Below are positions 36,517 through 44,818 of a stretch of DNA of 64,000 nt, one piece after another; the first letter of the stretch is position 1; the number at the start of each line of letters is the position of its first letter. A program made the translations under genes and the position numbers. The notes beneath the pieces were generated by a model. It made no database searches. It worked only from the letters and a program-made list of their open reading frames with translations, and was not told the DNA's origin. Where the stretch lies: NCBI RefSeq assembly GCF_001434705.1, contig NZ_AZDJ01000016.1:1-64000 (forward strand), written 5' to 3'. Source of the DNA: Lacticaseibacillus nasuensis JCM 17158 (lineage in GTDB: Bacteria; Bacillota; Bacilli; Lactobacillales; Lactobacillaceae).

Positions 36517-36839
36517 TAGTCTTCAGTGATCCCCGTGTCGTGTTCGTCGGTGAGCGGGTCGTTGAAGTTGCGGTGGTAGTAGTCGGCAGAAATCACCTTG
36601 AACTTCTCGTTGGCAAAGCGGCCGAACAAGTCGCCGACCTAGCCGACCAGCAGTGGGGCGCCAGGCAACTGCAGCGTTAAGGTGCCGCTGGCCGCTTGGG
36701 TGACGTATTGCGCGTTTTCGCCGAAGAATTGGCTGAGCGTGGCGGCGGGCACGCCTGGTTGAACCAGCAAGAAGTGGGACATTTTGGCCGTGGAAAAGGC
36801 GGTAAACTCGCCGGTGGGGAACTCGGCAGACTGTGACAT
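36516..36839 (-). pseudogene. Small conserved gene interrupted by an in-frame amber codon
   Basis: Reading from the ATG at 36839 (AAGGAGA upstream), 66 codons run to a TAG at 36639-36641. The same frame then continues for 40 codons to a TAA at 36516-36518 that is coupled to the acetyltransferase start. The part after TAG (VGDLFGRFANEKFKVISADYYHRNF) has the composition of coding sequence, and the end of the longer frame matches the operon junction. A single base change (for example CAG to TAG) in a 107-aa protein is the simplest reading. No family was recognised. A sequencing error or suppression cannot be excluded. Confidence 0.7.
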
Positions 36840-36943
36840 GGGGGAATCTCCTTTCGCGTGAAAAATCATATCGACTAGTATACCACGCCGCGCGCGTCTT
36901 GGCTGAGCATGGTATAGTTAAGGGAAAGCGCTGTTAAAAAGGG

Positions 36944-38296
36944 GTGATTGCGACGCCATCATTATTCGATCAACAAGCTCAGTTTCAGCCGCTGGCCAGT
37001 CGCATGCGGCCCATCAGCCTCGACGAAATTGTCGGCCAACCGCAGCTGCTAGGGCCGGGCAAGGTTCTGCGCGCGGCGGTCGAACACGACGCCTTAGGGT
37101 CCATGATTTTCTGGGGCCCGCCCGGTGTCGGCAAAACGACGCTGGCGCAGGTGATTGCCCGGGCGACCAAGGCCCAGTTCGTGACTTTTTCTGCGGTCAC
37201 TAGCGGCATCAAGGAGATCAAAGCCGTCATGGATGAGGCGGCGAAGAATCAAGAGCTCGGCGGGCGCACCATCGTCTTCGTCGACGAAATCCACCGCTTC
37301 AACAAGGCGCAACAAGACGCCTTTTTGCCTTACGTGGAAAAAGGTAGCATCATCTTGATCGGCGCGACGACGGAGAACCCGTCGTTTGAGGTCAATGCCG
37401 CGTTGTTGTCTCGCCTGCGGGTGTTTGTCTTGCAGCCGTTGAGCACCGCGGACTTGGTCGTGCTGCTTAAGCGCGCCTTGAGCGATCCGCGCGGTTACGG
37501 CCTCAGCCACGTTGGCGTGGCCGACGAACTGTTGGGCCAAATCGCGGATTTTGCTAACGGCGATGCGCGCGTGGCGCTGAACACGCTGGAGCTGGCGGTC
37601 ACGGATGCGCAAGGCGCGGCCCAAGGCGACGAGCCGATCACGGTCAGCGCCAATGCCGTCAGCCAGTTGCTGTCGAAAAAAGCGTTGCTGTACGACAAGC
37701 ACGGTGAGGAACACTACAACCTGATCTCGGCGCTGCACAAGTCGATGCGCAACTCCGATGTCGACGCCGCCATTTACTGGCTGGCGCGCATGCTGGAAGC
37801 CGGCGAGGACCCGTTGTACATCGCCCGGCGGCTGGTGCGGTTTGCCAGTGAGGACATCGGCATGGCCGATTCTCGCGCGCTTGAGATTACCGTGGCCGCG
37901 TTTCAGGCCTGCCAGTTTCTCGGCATGCCGGAGTGTAACGTGCACCTGACCCACGCCGTGACCTACTTGAGCCTCGCGCCGAAGAGCAACGCCGTTTACC
38001 TGGCGTACAACGCCGCCAAGAAAGACGCCACCGAAACGCTGGCCGAGCCGGTGCCGCTGGTGATTCGCAACGCCGTCACCGACTTGATGGATGATGTCGG
38101 CTACGGCAAGGGGTACCAATACGCGCATGACGCACCGGATAAGCTGACCACCATGCAAACCATGCCCGACAACCTGATCGGGCACCATTATTATCAGCCC
38201 ACCGAGATGGGCAGCGAGGCTAAGGTCAAGGCCCGCCTCGCCCAGATCAAACGCTGGCACGAGGAACACGACCAGCCCAACCAGAATAAGGAGTGA
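36944..38296 (+). CDS. rarA: Replication-associated recombination protein A (MgsA/RarA AAA+ ATPase)
   Basis: 450 residues. Signature LASRMRPISLDEIVGQPQLLGPGKVLR, Walker A GPPGVGKTT (58-66), Walker B VFVDEIHRFNKAQQDAFLPYVEKG, sensor 1 GATTENPSFEVNAALLSRLRVF, and a C-terminal tetramerisation region (DKHGEEHYNLISALHKSMRNSDVDAAIYWLARML). RarA acts at stalled replication forks with SSB. The start is taken as GTG 36944, although its purine-rich site is very close, so the exact start is uncertain. It is followed by ackA after 8 bases, probably cotranscribed. Confidence 0.96.
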   Translation: MIATPSLFDQQAQFQPLASRMRPISLDEIVGQPQLLGPGKVLRAAVEHDALGSMIFWGPPGVGKTTLAQVIARATKAQFVTFSAVTSGIKEIKAVMDEAAKNQELGGRTIVFVDEIHRFNKAQQDAFLPYVEKGSIILIGATTENPSFEVNAALLSRLRVFVLQPLSTADLVVLLKRALSDPRGYGLSHVGVADELLGQIADFANGDARVALNTLELAVTDAQGAAQGDEPITVSANAVSQLLSKKALLYDKHGEEHYNLISALHKSMRNSDVDAAIYWLARMLEAGEDPLYIARRLVRFASEDIGMADSRALEITVAAFQACQFLGMPECNVHLTHAVTYLSLAPKSNAVYLAYNAAKKDATETLAEPVPLVIRNAVTDLMDDVGYGKGYQYAHDAPDKLTTMQTMPDNLIGHHYYQPTEMGSEAKVKARLAQIKRWHEEHDQPNQNKE

Positions 38297-38304
38297 AGCC
38301 TGTT

Positions 38305-39492
38305 ATGCCCAAGATTTTAGCCGTGAATGCCGGTAGTTCGACGTTGAAATGGAAGTTATTCGAGATGCCCAGCGAAACCCAGCTGGCCGATGGTTTGATC
38401 GATCGCCTCGGGCAAGAAGACTCGACGGTCAAGATCAAGTATGGCGATGGTCAAGTCTATAAGGACGGCCACCCGATTCGCAACTTCCAAGAAGCCGTCG
38501 CCGACGTCATGAGTCAGCTCAAAAGCCTGCACCTCGTCGAGCACCTGCACGAGATCAAGGGCATCGGTCACCGCGTCGTCGCCGGTGGTGAGGACTTCAA
38601 GGAATCGGCGGTGGTGGATGATGCCGCCTTGTTGAAGATTCAAAACCTGCGCGACTATGCGCCGCTGCACAATCCCACTGAGGCCAAGTACATCGCGGTG
38701 TTTCGCAAGATGATGCCGTGGACGGTGAACGTTGCCGTTTTCGACACCGCGTTTCACCAAACGATGCCGGCGGAAAATTACCTCTACGCCATTCCGTATG
38801 AGTATTACGAACGCTACGGGGCGCGCAAGTACGGCGCGCACGGGACCTCGGTGCGCTATGTCAGTGCCCGCGCCGCCGAGCTCTTGCAACGGCCGCTGGC
38901 GGAGCTAAAGCTAATCGTGATGCACCTGGGCAGCGGCTCCAGCATCACCGCGGTGCAAGGCGGCCACAGCGTCGACACCAGCATGGGCTTCACACCGCTG
39001 GCCGGCGTGGCGATGGGCACACGCAGCGGCGACGTCGACGCCTCGGTGGTGGCTTACATCATGAACAAGCTGAACATCACCGACGTCAACGAGATGATCC
39101 ACATCCTCAACAACGACTCCGGGTTGCTGGGCATCTCCGGCTTGTCGGCCGACCAGCGTGACTTGGAGGCGGTCGAAGACACCGATCCGCGCGCCAAGCT
39201 GGCGTTGGATATTTTTGCCAACCGGGTCGCCAAGTACGTCGGCAGCTACGCGGCGGTGATGAACGGCGTCGATGCACTGGTCTTCACCGGCGGCGTCGGC
39301 GAAAACGGCATCGACATGCGCCTACGCATCATGCGTCACCTGTCCTATCTTGGCGCGACGGTAGACGAAACCAAGAATCACGTGCGCGGCAAAGAAACGG
39401 ACCTGTCCGCGGCAGACGCCACGGTAAAGACGCTGCTGGTGCCTACCAACGAAGAATTGATGATTGTGCGCGACGTGTTCGCGCGGCTCTAA
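38305..39492 (+). CDS. ackA: Acetate kinase
   Basis: 395 residues from the ATG at 38305 (AAGGAG upstream). KILAVNAGSSTLKWKLF is the N-terminal phosphate motif; VAVFDTAFHQTMP, VMHLGSGSSITAV, DTSMGFTPLAGVAMGTRSGDVD and VFTGGVGENG are the conserved ASKHA motifs of AckA. It interconverts acetyl phosphate and acetate with ATP formation, the terminal step of acetate production in heterofermentative growth. It sits directly behind rarA rather than a pta gene. Confidence 0.97.
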   Translation: MPKILAVNAGSSTLKWKLFEMPSETQLADGLIDRLGQEDSTVKIKYGDGQVYKDGHPIRNFQEAVADVMSQLKSLHLVEHLHEIKGIGHRVVAGGEDFKESAVVDDAALLKIQNLRDYAPLHNPTEAKYIAVFRKMMPWTVNVAVFDTAFHQTMPAENYLYAIPYEYYERYGARKYGAHGTSVRYVSARAAELLQRPLAELKLIVMHLGSGSSITAVQGGHSVDTSMGFTPLAGVAMGTRSGDVDASVVAYIMNKLNITDVNEMIHILNNDSGLLGISGLSADQRDLEAVEDTDPRAKLALDIFANRVAKYVGSYAAVMNGVDALVFTGGVGENGIDMRLRIMRHLSYLGATVDETKNHVRGKETDLSAADATVKTLLVPTNEELMIVRDVFARL

Positions 39493-39503
39493 CCCCTGAT
39501 GGC

Positions 39504-39538
39504 AGAAGACGCCTGCAGCAGCTGCTGCAGGCGTCTTC
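39504..39538. terminator. Bidirectional terminator between ackA and ndk
   Basis: A perfect long palindrome (AGAAGACGCCTGCAGCAG and its complement) with TTCTTTGG after it on the plus strand; it lies between convergent genes. Confidence 0.88.
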
Positions 39539-39544
39539 TTTGGT

Positions 39545-39958
39545 TTATGCTGGTTGAGGCCCGAAGAACCGGGCAATTTCGACTTTTGCGTGCTCGACGC
39601 TATCGCTGCCGTGGACCAGGTTGTAGTTCAACGAGGTACCAAAATCGCTTCGAATCGTCCCGCGCTCGGCCTTCAAGGGGTCGGTGTTGCCTTCGATGGC
39701 CCGCACCCGGGCCACCGCGTTTTCGCCGCTGATGATGGCAAAAAAGCACGGGCCGCTTTGCATGTACGTCTTGAGCTCCGGGAAGAACGGCTTGTCGACG
39801 ACTTGGCTGTAATGCGCGCGCAGGACATCATCAGTCATGGTGTCAATGTAGCACTGGTCGATGTTCAAGTTGGCGTCTTCGAAGTATTGCAGAATCTTGC
39901 CGACCAAATGGCGCTGCAGGCCATCGGGTTTGATGATGATCAAGGTGTGTTCATTCAT
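39545..39958 (-). CDS. ndk: Nucleoside diphosphate kinase
   Basis: 137 residues from the ATG at 39958 (GAGGCT upstream); the longer open frame upstream has no coding character. EHTLIIIKPDGLQRHLVGKI, the Kpn-loop region and GTIRSDFG are NDK signatures. The phosphate-accepting His116 stands in NLVHGSDS. It balances NTP pools by phosphate transfer from ATP. Residues around the active site are conserved, so it should be active. Gene stands alone. Confidence 0.95.
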   Translation of the reverse strand: MNEHTLIIIKPDGLQRHLVGKILQYFEDANLNIDQCYIDTMTDDVLRAHYSQVVDKPFFPELKTYMQSGPCFFAIISGENAVARVRAIEGNTDPLKAERGTIRSDFGTSLNYNLVHGSDSVEHAKVEIARFFGPQPA

Positions 39959-40039
39959 GCTGAGCCTCATTTCACATATTCTTGTGTCGATGCTATCACC
40001 GCCTCTAGTCAGTGTAAAGGGACCCGGCCCTTTGCCCAC

Positions 40040-40206
40040 GCAAAAAGGCGGCAAGCGCCGCCTTTTCGGCTCACGGCCACAGCCAAGATCGACGCCGACC
40101 AAAGCGCCGAATGTGGGGTGAGCGCACACTGCATCATTGCGTAACAGGAGGTCTTCGACATCCCGTCGTGTAGGGCCCCGAAGCATCTCGCGATGGTCGG
40201 TTGCTA
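40040..40206 (-). ncRNA. Candidate small RNA between the P-type ATPase and ndk
   Basis: About 165 nt bounded by a promoter at 40213-40242 and an intrinsic terminator at 40043-40066, with no reading frame. CCGACCA near the 5' end can pair with TGGTCGG about 90 nt later, and CTTCG with CGAAG within, giving a closed multi-hairpin outline. It may be an independent small RNA or an attenuated leader for ndk. No known family was recognised. Confidence 0.4.
40043..40066 (-). terminator. Intrinsic terminator of the candidate small RNA or ATPase message
   Basis: Perfect ten-base arms AAAAGGCGGC and GCCGCCTTTT with a four-base loop and TTTTT on the minus strand. It lies 206 bases beyond the P-type ATPase stop. 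Confidence 0.8.
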
Positions 40207-40212
40207 CATTGT

Positions 40213-40242
40213 TTATTATTTCACAGATGGCTAAAAATGCAA
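40213..40242 (-). promoter_or_regulatory. Promoter of the candidate small RNA
   Basis: Minus-strand TTGCAT (40237-40242) and TAATAA (40213-40218) are 18 bp apart, about 30 bases past the ATPase stop. Confidence 0.5.
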
Positions 40243-40272
40243 CCGCTTTCCTAGAAAAATTCTGCCCAAATC

Positions 40273-43116
40273 TTAGTCGCGGGCAGGCACGCCCGGTTGC
40301 CCCGGCTTGGCGTACGGCCGCCGGGCTGGCCACAGCGCCCAAATCAGTTCCTTGAGGCCGGACAACACGAAGGTCGGAATAGCCGGCAGGAAGGCGACGG
40401 CGAGGTACAACTGGCCGGATAGCGGCGCCGTGCCCATCACCGTGTTGAAAAACGGCAACAGCGTCACGAGGACCGAGGCGATGGCCGCAAAGGCGACGGC
40501 AAAGACGAGTTTGCCATTGCTGAACGGATTGCGGGCGAATAGGGTGCGCGTGCTGCGGGCGTCAAAGACGTGCCATAGCTGGCCGAACACCAAGGTGAGA
40601 AAGCCTAGTGTCTGCGCTTCCGCCGCGCTCATGCCGGCGTGCGCACCCCAGAGGAAGGCGACGTACACGAGCCCGCCCATCACCGTGCCGCGCACGAGGA
40701 TGCGACCGAGCATGCCGTGCAAAATGCTGGCGCGCGGATCGCGCGGAGGCTGTTGCATCAAGTTGGCCTCGGGCACGTCATAGCCTAACGCAAAACTCGG
40801 GAGGGCGTCGGACACCATGTTCACCCACAGCACCATGAGTGCCGTCAGCGTCGGGGTGGTGGCGCTGACCTGACCCACACCTTGCGTCATCAAGACGACG
40901 CCGAACAGCAACGCCAGCACCTCGGCGACATTGGTCGTCAGTTCGTGCCGCATGAAGTTTTTGATGTTGCCAAAAATCGTGCGGCCCGCCGCCACGGAGC
41001 GCTCAATGGTGGTGAACTGGTCATCTAATAGGATGAGATCCGCCGCATCTTTAGTCACCTCGGTACCGTTGATGCCCATGGCGATGCCGATGTCGGCGGC
41101 GCGCAAGGCCGGCGCATCGTTGATGCCGTCGCCGGTCATCGCCACGACTTCCCCGTGGCGTTGCAAGGCGTGGACGATGCGCTGCTTGTGCGCCGGCGTC
41201 ACCCGGGCGTAGACGCGAATGGCCGGTACAATGTCATACAAGGCCTGGTCGTCCATACCTTCAAGCATGGCGCCTTCGATGACCCGCGCCGCGGAGTCGG
41301 TGACAATGCCCAGGCGCAACGCGATGGCGCGGGCGGTGGCGGCGTGGTCACCGGTGATCATCACGACTTGCACGCCGGCTTGGTGCAGCGTGCGGACGCT
41401 GTCGCGGACCTCCGGGCGCGGTGGATCGATAATGCCAGCCACCCCCAATAGCGTGAGGTGGTGTTCCAACTCGGCGGCCGTGCCTTGCTTGGCCAAAGCT
41501 TCCGGAATGTTGCGCAGCCCGACAGCGATGGTGCGCAAGGCGTCATCGGCGAAGGCGAGCACCTGTTGCTCGACTTGGGCGCGGGCCGACTCGATCGGGG
41601 TTAAGCCGCGTTCCAGCGCCACGGTATCGGTATGATTCAGCAACACATCCGGGGCGCCTTTGGTCAGTACTTGATACTGACCGGCGTCTTTGATGACGAC
41701 GCTCATCATTTTGCGCGTGCTGTCGAAAGGCAGGACACGCACAATCTCGATGTCGAGGTCGTTATCCTTGGCCAGCAACTGGTCGCGGTCGATGCCGGCC
41801 TTGTGCCCCATCACCACCAAGGCGACATCGGTGGGGTTACCGTAAGGCTTGGCCGTGCCGTCATCATCTTTGGTGATGGCGGCTTCGTTGTTCAATACGG
41901 CTGCCAACATGAAGCGGCGATACGCTGTTGCATCGGTGGGCTCACCGGCAGCGTCGAGGATTTCCCCAGCTGGTTCATAGCCGTTACCTTCCACTTGATA
42001 GGTGCGCCCGCCGGCGAAAAAGCGGGTGACGGTCATTTCGTTTTTCGTCAAGGTGCCGGTTTTGTCCGAGGCGATGAAGCTCGTGGCGCCGAGGGTTTCA
42101 ACCGCGTTCAACGACTTGATGAGCCCCCTGGCGGCTGCCAGCTTGGTGGCGCCGATGGTCAACACGATGGATAACACGGCGGGTAAGGCGTCGGGGATGG
42201 CAGCGACGGCCAAGGCGATGGCCGTCGACAAGGCTTCGGCCGCCGCGGTGATCGACAGCGTGCCGGTGGCGGCATACGCCTTGAACAGCTCCAGGCCTAA
42301 GGTGAGAAAGACGATGGCGATGGCCACCACCATCAGCTTCTTCGACAAGGCGTGAATGGTTTGCTCGATGGGTGTCTTTTTTTGCTTGACCTGGTTCAAT
42401 AAGTCGGCGATTTGGCCCAGCTCGGTGTGCATGCCGGTAGCCACCACCACGGCCAAGCCGTTGCCGGCGACCACGGTGGAACCAGAGTAGCCCATGTTGG
42501 TGCGGTCACCGAGTTGCACTTCGGCGGTGATGGCGTGCGTTTGCTTTTGAATCGGCTCGGCTTCCCCGGTGAGGTGCGCCTCGGTAGTTTGCAGCTCGGC
42601 CACGTGCAAGAAGCGCACATCGGCCTCGATGAAGTCGCCGGTTTTCAGGCTAATAATGTCGCCAGGCACCAGGGCGGTGGCGGGGACGGTGAGCCACTCA
42701 CCGTCGCGGCGCACCGTGGCGTGGTGATCGGCCATGGTTTTCAGCGCCGCCAAGGATTTTTGCGCGCGTTGGGCCTGCCAAAACCCGAGGGCGGAATTCA
42801 CCCCGATCAGAAGCAGGATGGCGATGCTTTCGTAAATGGCCGCCATGCCGTGCGCCTGGTTGCCGGTGACGAGGAAATCGTAACCGGCGCTGGCCCAGGC
42901 GAGGACCACGGCGACAAATAAAATAATCACTAGCGGCTCCTTGAGCGTGGCGAGAAACTGGCGCCACGCTGGCACTGGCGGCGTGGCCGCCAAGGCGTTT
43001 TCGCCATACTGGTTTAGGCGCGCGGCAGCATCGGTACTGGTGAGGCCATTGGCGCGGTCGGTGTGCAAAGCTTGCAGGACGGCCTGCTTGTGGTTCCGGT
43101 AGGCTGGTGTGGTCAT
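40273..43116 (-). CDS. P-type cation-transporting ATPase (type II)
   Basis: 947 residues. The N-terminal cation-ATPase domain (LTSTDAAARLNQYGENAL) leads to the actuator motif LTGEAEP. The phosphorylation site is DKTGTLTKNE with D351, followed by the nucleotide-binding domain (KGAPDVLL), then MITGDHAATARAIA and AMTGDGINDAPALRAADIGIAMG. About ten membrane helices flank these. Type IIA/IID pumps (Ca2+ or Mn2+) normally have PEGLP in helix 4; here it reads PDALP, so ion specificity is uncertain. The leader (43171-43292) contains a terminator and is probably an ion-responsive control element (inference). Confidence 0.93.
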   Translation of the reverse strand: MTTPAYRNHKQAVLQALHTDRANGLTSTDAAARLNQYGENALAATPPVPAWRQFLATLKEPLVIILFVAVVLAWASAGYDFLVTGNQAHGMAAIYESIAILLLIGVNSALGFWQAQRAQKSLAALKTMADHHATVRRDGEWLTVPATALVPGDIISLKTGDFIEADVRFLHVAELQTTEAHLTGEAEPIQKQTHAITAEVQLGDRTNMGYSGSTVVAGNGLAVVVATGMHTELGQIADLLNQVKQKKTPIEQTIHALSKKLMVVAIAIVFLTLGLELFKAYAATGTLSITAAAEALSTAIALAVAAIPDALPAVLSIVLTIGATKLAAARGLIKSLNAVETLGATSFIASDKTGTLTKNEMTVTRFFAGGRTYQVEGNGYEPAGEILDAAGEPTDATAYRRFMLAAVLNNEAAITKDDDGTAKPYGNPTDVALVVMGHKAGIDRDQLLAKDNDLDIEIVRVLPFDSTRKMMSVVIKDAGQYQVLTKGAPDVLLNHTDTVALERGLTPIESARAQVEQQVLAFADDALRTIAVGLRNIPEALAKQGTAAELEHHLTLLGVAGIIDPPRPEVRDSVRTLHQAGVQVVMITGDHAATARAIALRLGIVTDSAARVIEGAMLEGMDDQALYDIVPAIRVYARVTPAHKQRIVHALQRHGEVVAMTGDGINDAPALRAADIGIAMGINGTEVTKDAADLILLDDQFTTIERSVAAGRTIFGNIKNFMRHELTTNVAEVLALLFGVVLMTQGVGQVSATTPTLTALMVLWVNMVSDALPSFALGYDVPEANLMQQPPRDPRASILHGMLGRILVRGTVMGGLVYVAFLWGAHAGMSAAEAQTLGFLTLVFGQLWHVFDARSTRTLFARNPFSNGKLVFAVAFAAIASVLVTLLPFFNTVMGTAPLSGQLYLAVAFLPAIPTFVLSGLKELIWALWPARRPYAKPGQPGVPARD

Positions 43117-43170
43117 CTTGGTCCCCCTATGTGAGTGAGCGATGAGTCGGCGGCGCGGTGAAAAAGCGCC

Positions 43171-43292
43171 AAAAAAAACGGCATGAAGAGCTGCCTTCCT
43201 CCCCAGGAAAGCGTCTCTTCAAGCCGTAGCCGAACCGTTTTTTGAATTACTTGCTTATCCATAGTTTAACGAGAAACTAATTCGCCTGTCAA
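43171..43292 (-). promoter_or_regulatory. Promoter and attenuator-like leader of the P-type ATPase
   Basis: TTGACA (43287-43292) and TAAACT (43263-43268) are 18 bp apart. Within the leader, CGGCTTGAAGAG pairs with CTCTTCATGCCG (one mismatch) and is followed by eight T residues (43171-43226), a complete terminator before the gene. Upstream AAAAAACGG (from 43243) could instead pair with the CCGTTTTTT tail, offering an alternative fold. No known metal riboswitch consensus was recognised. Confidence 0.6.
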
Positions 43293-43352
43293 GCTTTTTG
43301 CGAAGGACATGGTTCAGCGCCGCAGGTTATCCTTGCGGCGCTGAAGGGATGC

Positions 43353-43847
43353 TTATTCCACGCGGTTGGGCTCGTGGTCATCCGAGCTGACCTTGTCCTT
43401 GGCGGTGTTCACCAGGTGGCTGGCGCGATCCTGCAGGCTCACGCTGGCGTCCGCGTATTCCGCCTTGGTTTTGATATCGGTGACGGTCACGTTGACCTCG
43501 ATCACGTCGAGGTCGGTCATCTCTTTGACCTGCTTGACGATGACGTCCTTCATGCGTTGGTACAACTGGTTGATGTCGATGCCGTACTCGGCGACGATTT
43601 GCAGGTCGACGGCGACTTGGGTTTCCCCGACTTCGACATCGATGCCGCTGGTGACGTCGTTGGTGTTGACGACCTTATCCGCCAGGTTGGCGAAAAAGCC
43701 GCCGTCCACCGTCAACAGGCCCTTGATATCGGCCAAGGCGATGCCGATGATTTTCTGCACGACCTTGTCGTCGTACTTCAAGGTGCCAGTTGGCGACTGC
43801 CCAGGCTTAGCGGCGGTTGGTGCGGACGTTGGGGTCTTCATGGTCAT
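43353..43847 (-). CDS. asp23: Asp23/Gls24 family envelope stress response protein
   Basis: 164 residues. The Asp23 domain spans about 20-130: GTLKYDDKVVQKIIGIALADIKGLLTV, then VEVGETQVAVDLQIVAEYGIDINQLYQRMKDVIVKQVKEMTDLDVIEVNVTVTDI. In staphylococci Asp23 is anchored to the membrane by AmaP and responds to cell-envelope and alkaline stress. AGGAGG precedes the start. It overlaps the DUF2273 gene by four bases and is the last gene of the amaP-DUF2273-asp23 operon. Confidence 0.95.
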   Translation of the reverse strand: MTMKTPTSAPTAAKPGQSPTGTLKYDDKVVQKIIGIALADIKGLLTVDGGFFANLADKVVNTNDVTSGIDVEVGETQVAVDLQIVAEYGIDINQLYQRMKDVIVKQVKEMTDLDVIEVNVTVTDIKTKAEYADASVSLQDRASHLVNTAKDKVSSDDHEPNRVE

Positions 43848-44038
43848 GACAGTTTCCTCCTGATCGTGGTGGCGAGGCCGGAACGGTCGGCGTACCAGCC
43901 AATTGCTCCGCCTAGTAGCGTCAAAATGAGTATCAGTAGCGTCTTAAAAAAGCCGATGGTCACCATCAACCCGGCCAGCAACAGGCAAAACCCGCCGCCG
44001 GCCACCGTGAGGGGATAGGCCTGCATCAAATGGCGCAT
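43844..44038 (-). CDS. DUF2273 small membrane protein
   Basis: 64 residues: two closely spaced hydrophobic helices (PLTVAGGGFCLLLAGLMVTIGF and TLLILILTLLGGAIGWY) with a basic tail (RRKLS), the DUF2273 pattern found between amaP and asp23. AGGAGG stands before the start. Its stop overlaps the asp23 start. Function is unknown beyond association with the Asp23 envelope complex. Confidence 0.9.
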   Translation of the reverse strand: MRHLMQAYPLTVAGGGFCLLLAGLMVTIGFFKTLLILILTLLGGAIGWYADRSGLATTIRRKLS

Positions 44039-44048
44039 GGGAACCTCC

Positions 44049-44582
44049 TTACTGCAGTGGGCGGCGTTGCGGCTCGCGGCTGCTGGCCAGCGTGATGGCG
44101 ATGGTCGTGTCAGGCGAAACGCCGAGCGCTTGGGCGAGTCGGTCGCGGATTCCTGTCAGCACGGCGGCCGGTTCACCGGCCTTGGCGCCTGGTGCCAAGG
44201 CCCCGCGGACCTGAACCGCTAACGATTTGCGCTTCATGCGGGCCGTGACTTGGGGGTCTTTCACCAGTGGCTCGCGGCGCAGTTCATGGGCAACAAACTG
44301 TTCGATGGCGGCCTTGGTGACACGCAGGCTGCCAAAATCCTGCTGCATGATGTAAGTCGTCCGCCGCTTGCTAAACAAGAACACGCCCAGGGCAACGACA
44401 CCGGCGATAATCAACGCCAGGCTGACGTAGCGCAGGTACATGGCCAAGCCCGCCGCCTGCGTCCAGTCGAACATTCCGGCGATTACGCCGCTAGCCGTGA
44501 GTTCAGCATACATGGCGAAAATGGGCACCGGCAAGATGAGGAGGACCGCGCAGGCGCCGAGTAGGCGAGTCATAAGCTTCAT
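44049..44582 (-). CDS. amaP: Alkaline shock response membrane anchor protein AmaP
   Basis: 177 residues from the ATG at 44582 (GGAGGTG upstream). Two transmembrane helices (about 5-25 and 52-72) precede a cytoplasmic domain (TYIMQQDFGSLRVTKAAIEQFVAHEL ... VQVRGALAP ... RDRLAQALGVSPDTTIAITL). This is the AmaP layout, which recruits Asp23 to the membrane. It is first in the three-gene operon; the promoter at 44625-44654 drives it. Confidence 0.9.
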   Translation of the reverse strand: MKLMTRLLGACAVLLILPVPIFAMYAELTASGVIAGMFDWTQAAGLAMYLRYVSLALIIAGVVALGVFLFSKRRTTYIMQQDFGSLRVTKAAIEQFVAHELRREPLVKDPQVTARMKRKSLAVQVRGALAPGAKAGEPAAVLTGIRDRLAQALGVSPDTTIAITLASSREPQRRPLQ

Positions 44583-44624
44583 TGCATCACCTCCAATCCA
44601 GCGTGACTCGTGGCGCTTATCTTC

Positions 44625-44654
44625 ATCATAAGGGGTTGAATGAATGAGTATCAA
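44625..44654 (-). promoter_or_regulatory. Promoter of the amaP operon
   Basis: Minus-strand TTGATA (44649-44654) and TATGAT (44625-44630) with 18-bp spacing, 43 bases before the amaP start. It looks like a vegetative promoter rather than an alternative sigma site. Confidence 0.6.
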
Positions 44655-44818
44655 ATAATTGATAAGGGCCAAGCACGCGCGGACTACTGGGTAGCTCAAT
44701 GCCTCGTTCGCGTTTATCCATAAATTGACCTGAATCATTCACAAATCATTCGGTTTAGCGTATGATAAATAGGTTGTTGCAAGGCCAATGTTTAGCCTTG
44801 CTGAAGGAGGCACGACAC

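Noticed and set aside
39959-40342. Long open frame upstream of ndk (would give a 265-aa protein)
   Set aside because: The extra N-terminal 128 residues show no family similarity, contain a promoter-terminator unit, and the ndk ATG has its own ribosome site.
43117-43260. A 49-codon leader peptide frame running into the ATPase start
   Set aside because: Its ATG lies before the predicted transcription start and has no ribosome site, so translation is unlikely.
43171-43292. yybP-ykoY or M-box riboswitch in the P-type ATPase leader
   Set aside because: The terminator is clear but the conserved aptamer cores were not found; kept as an unassigned leader only.
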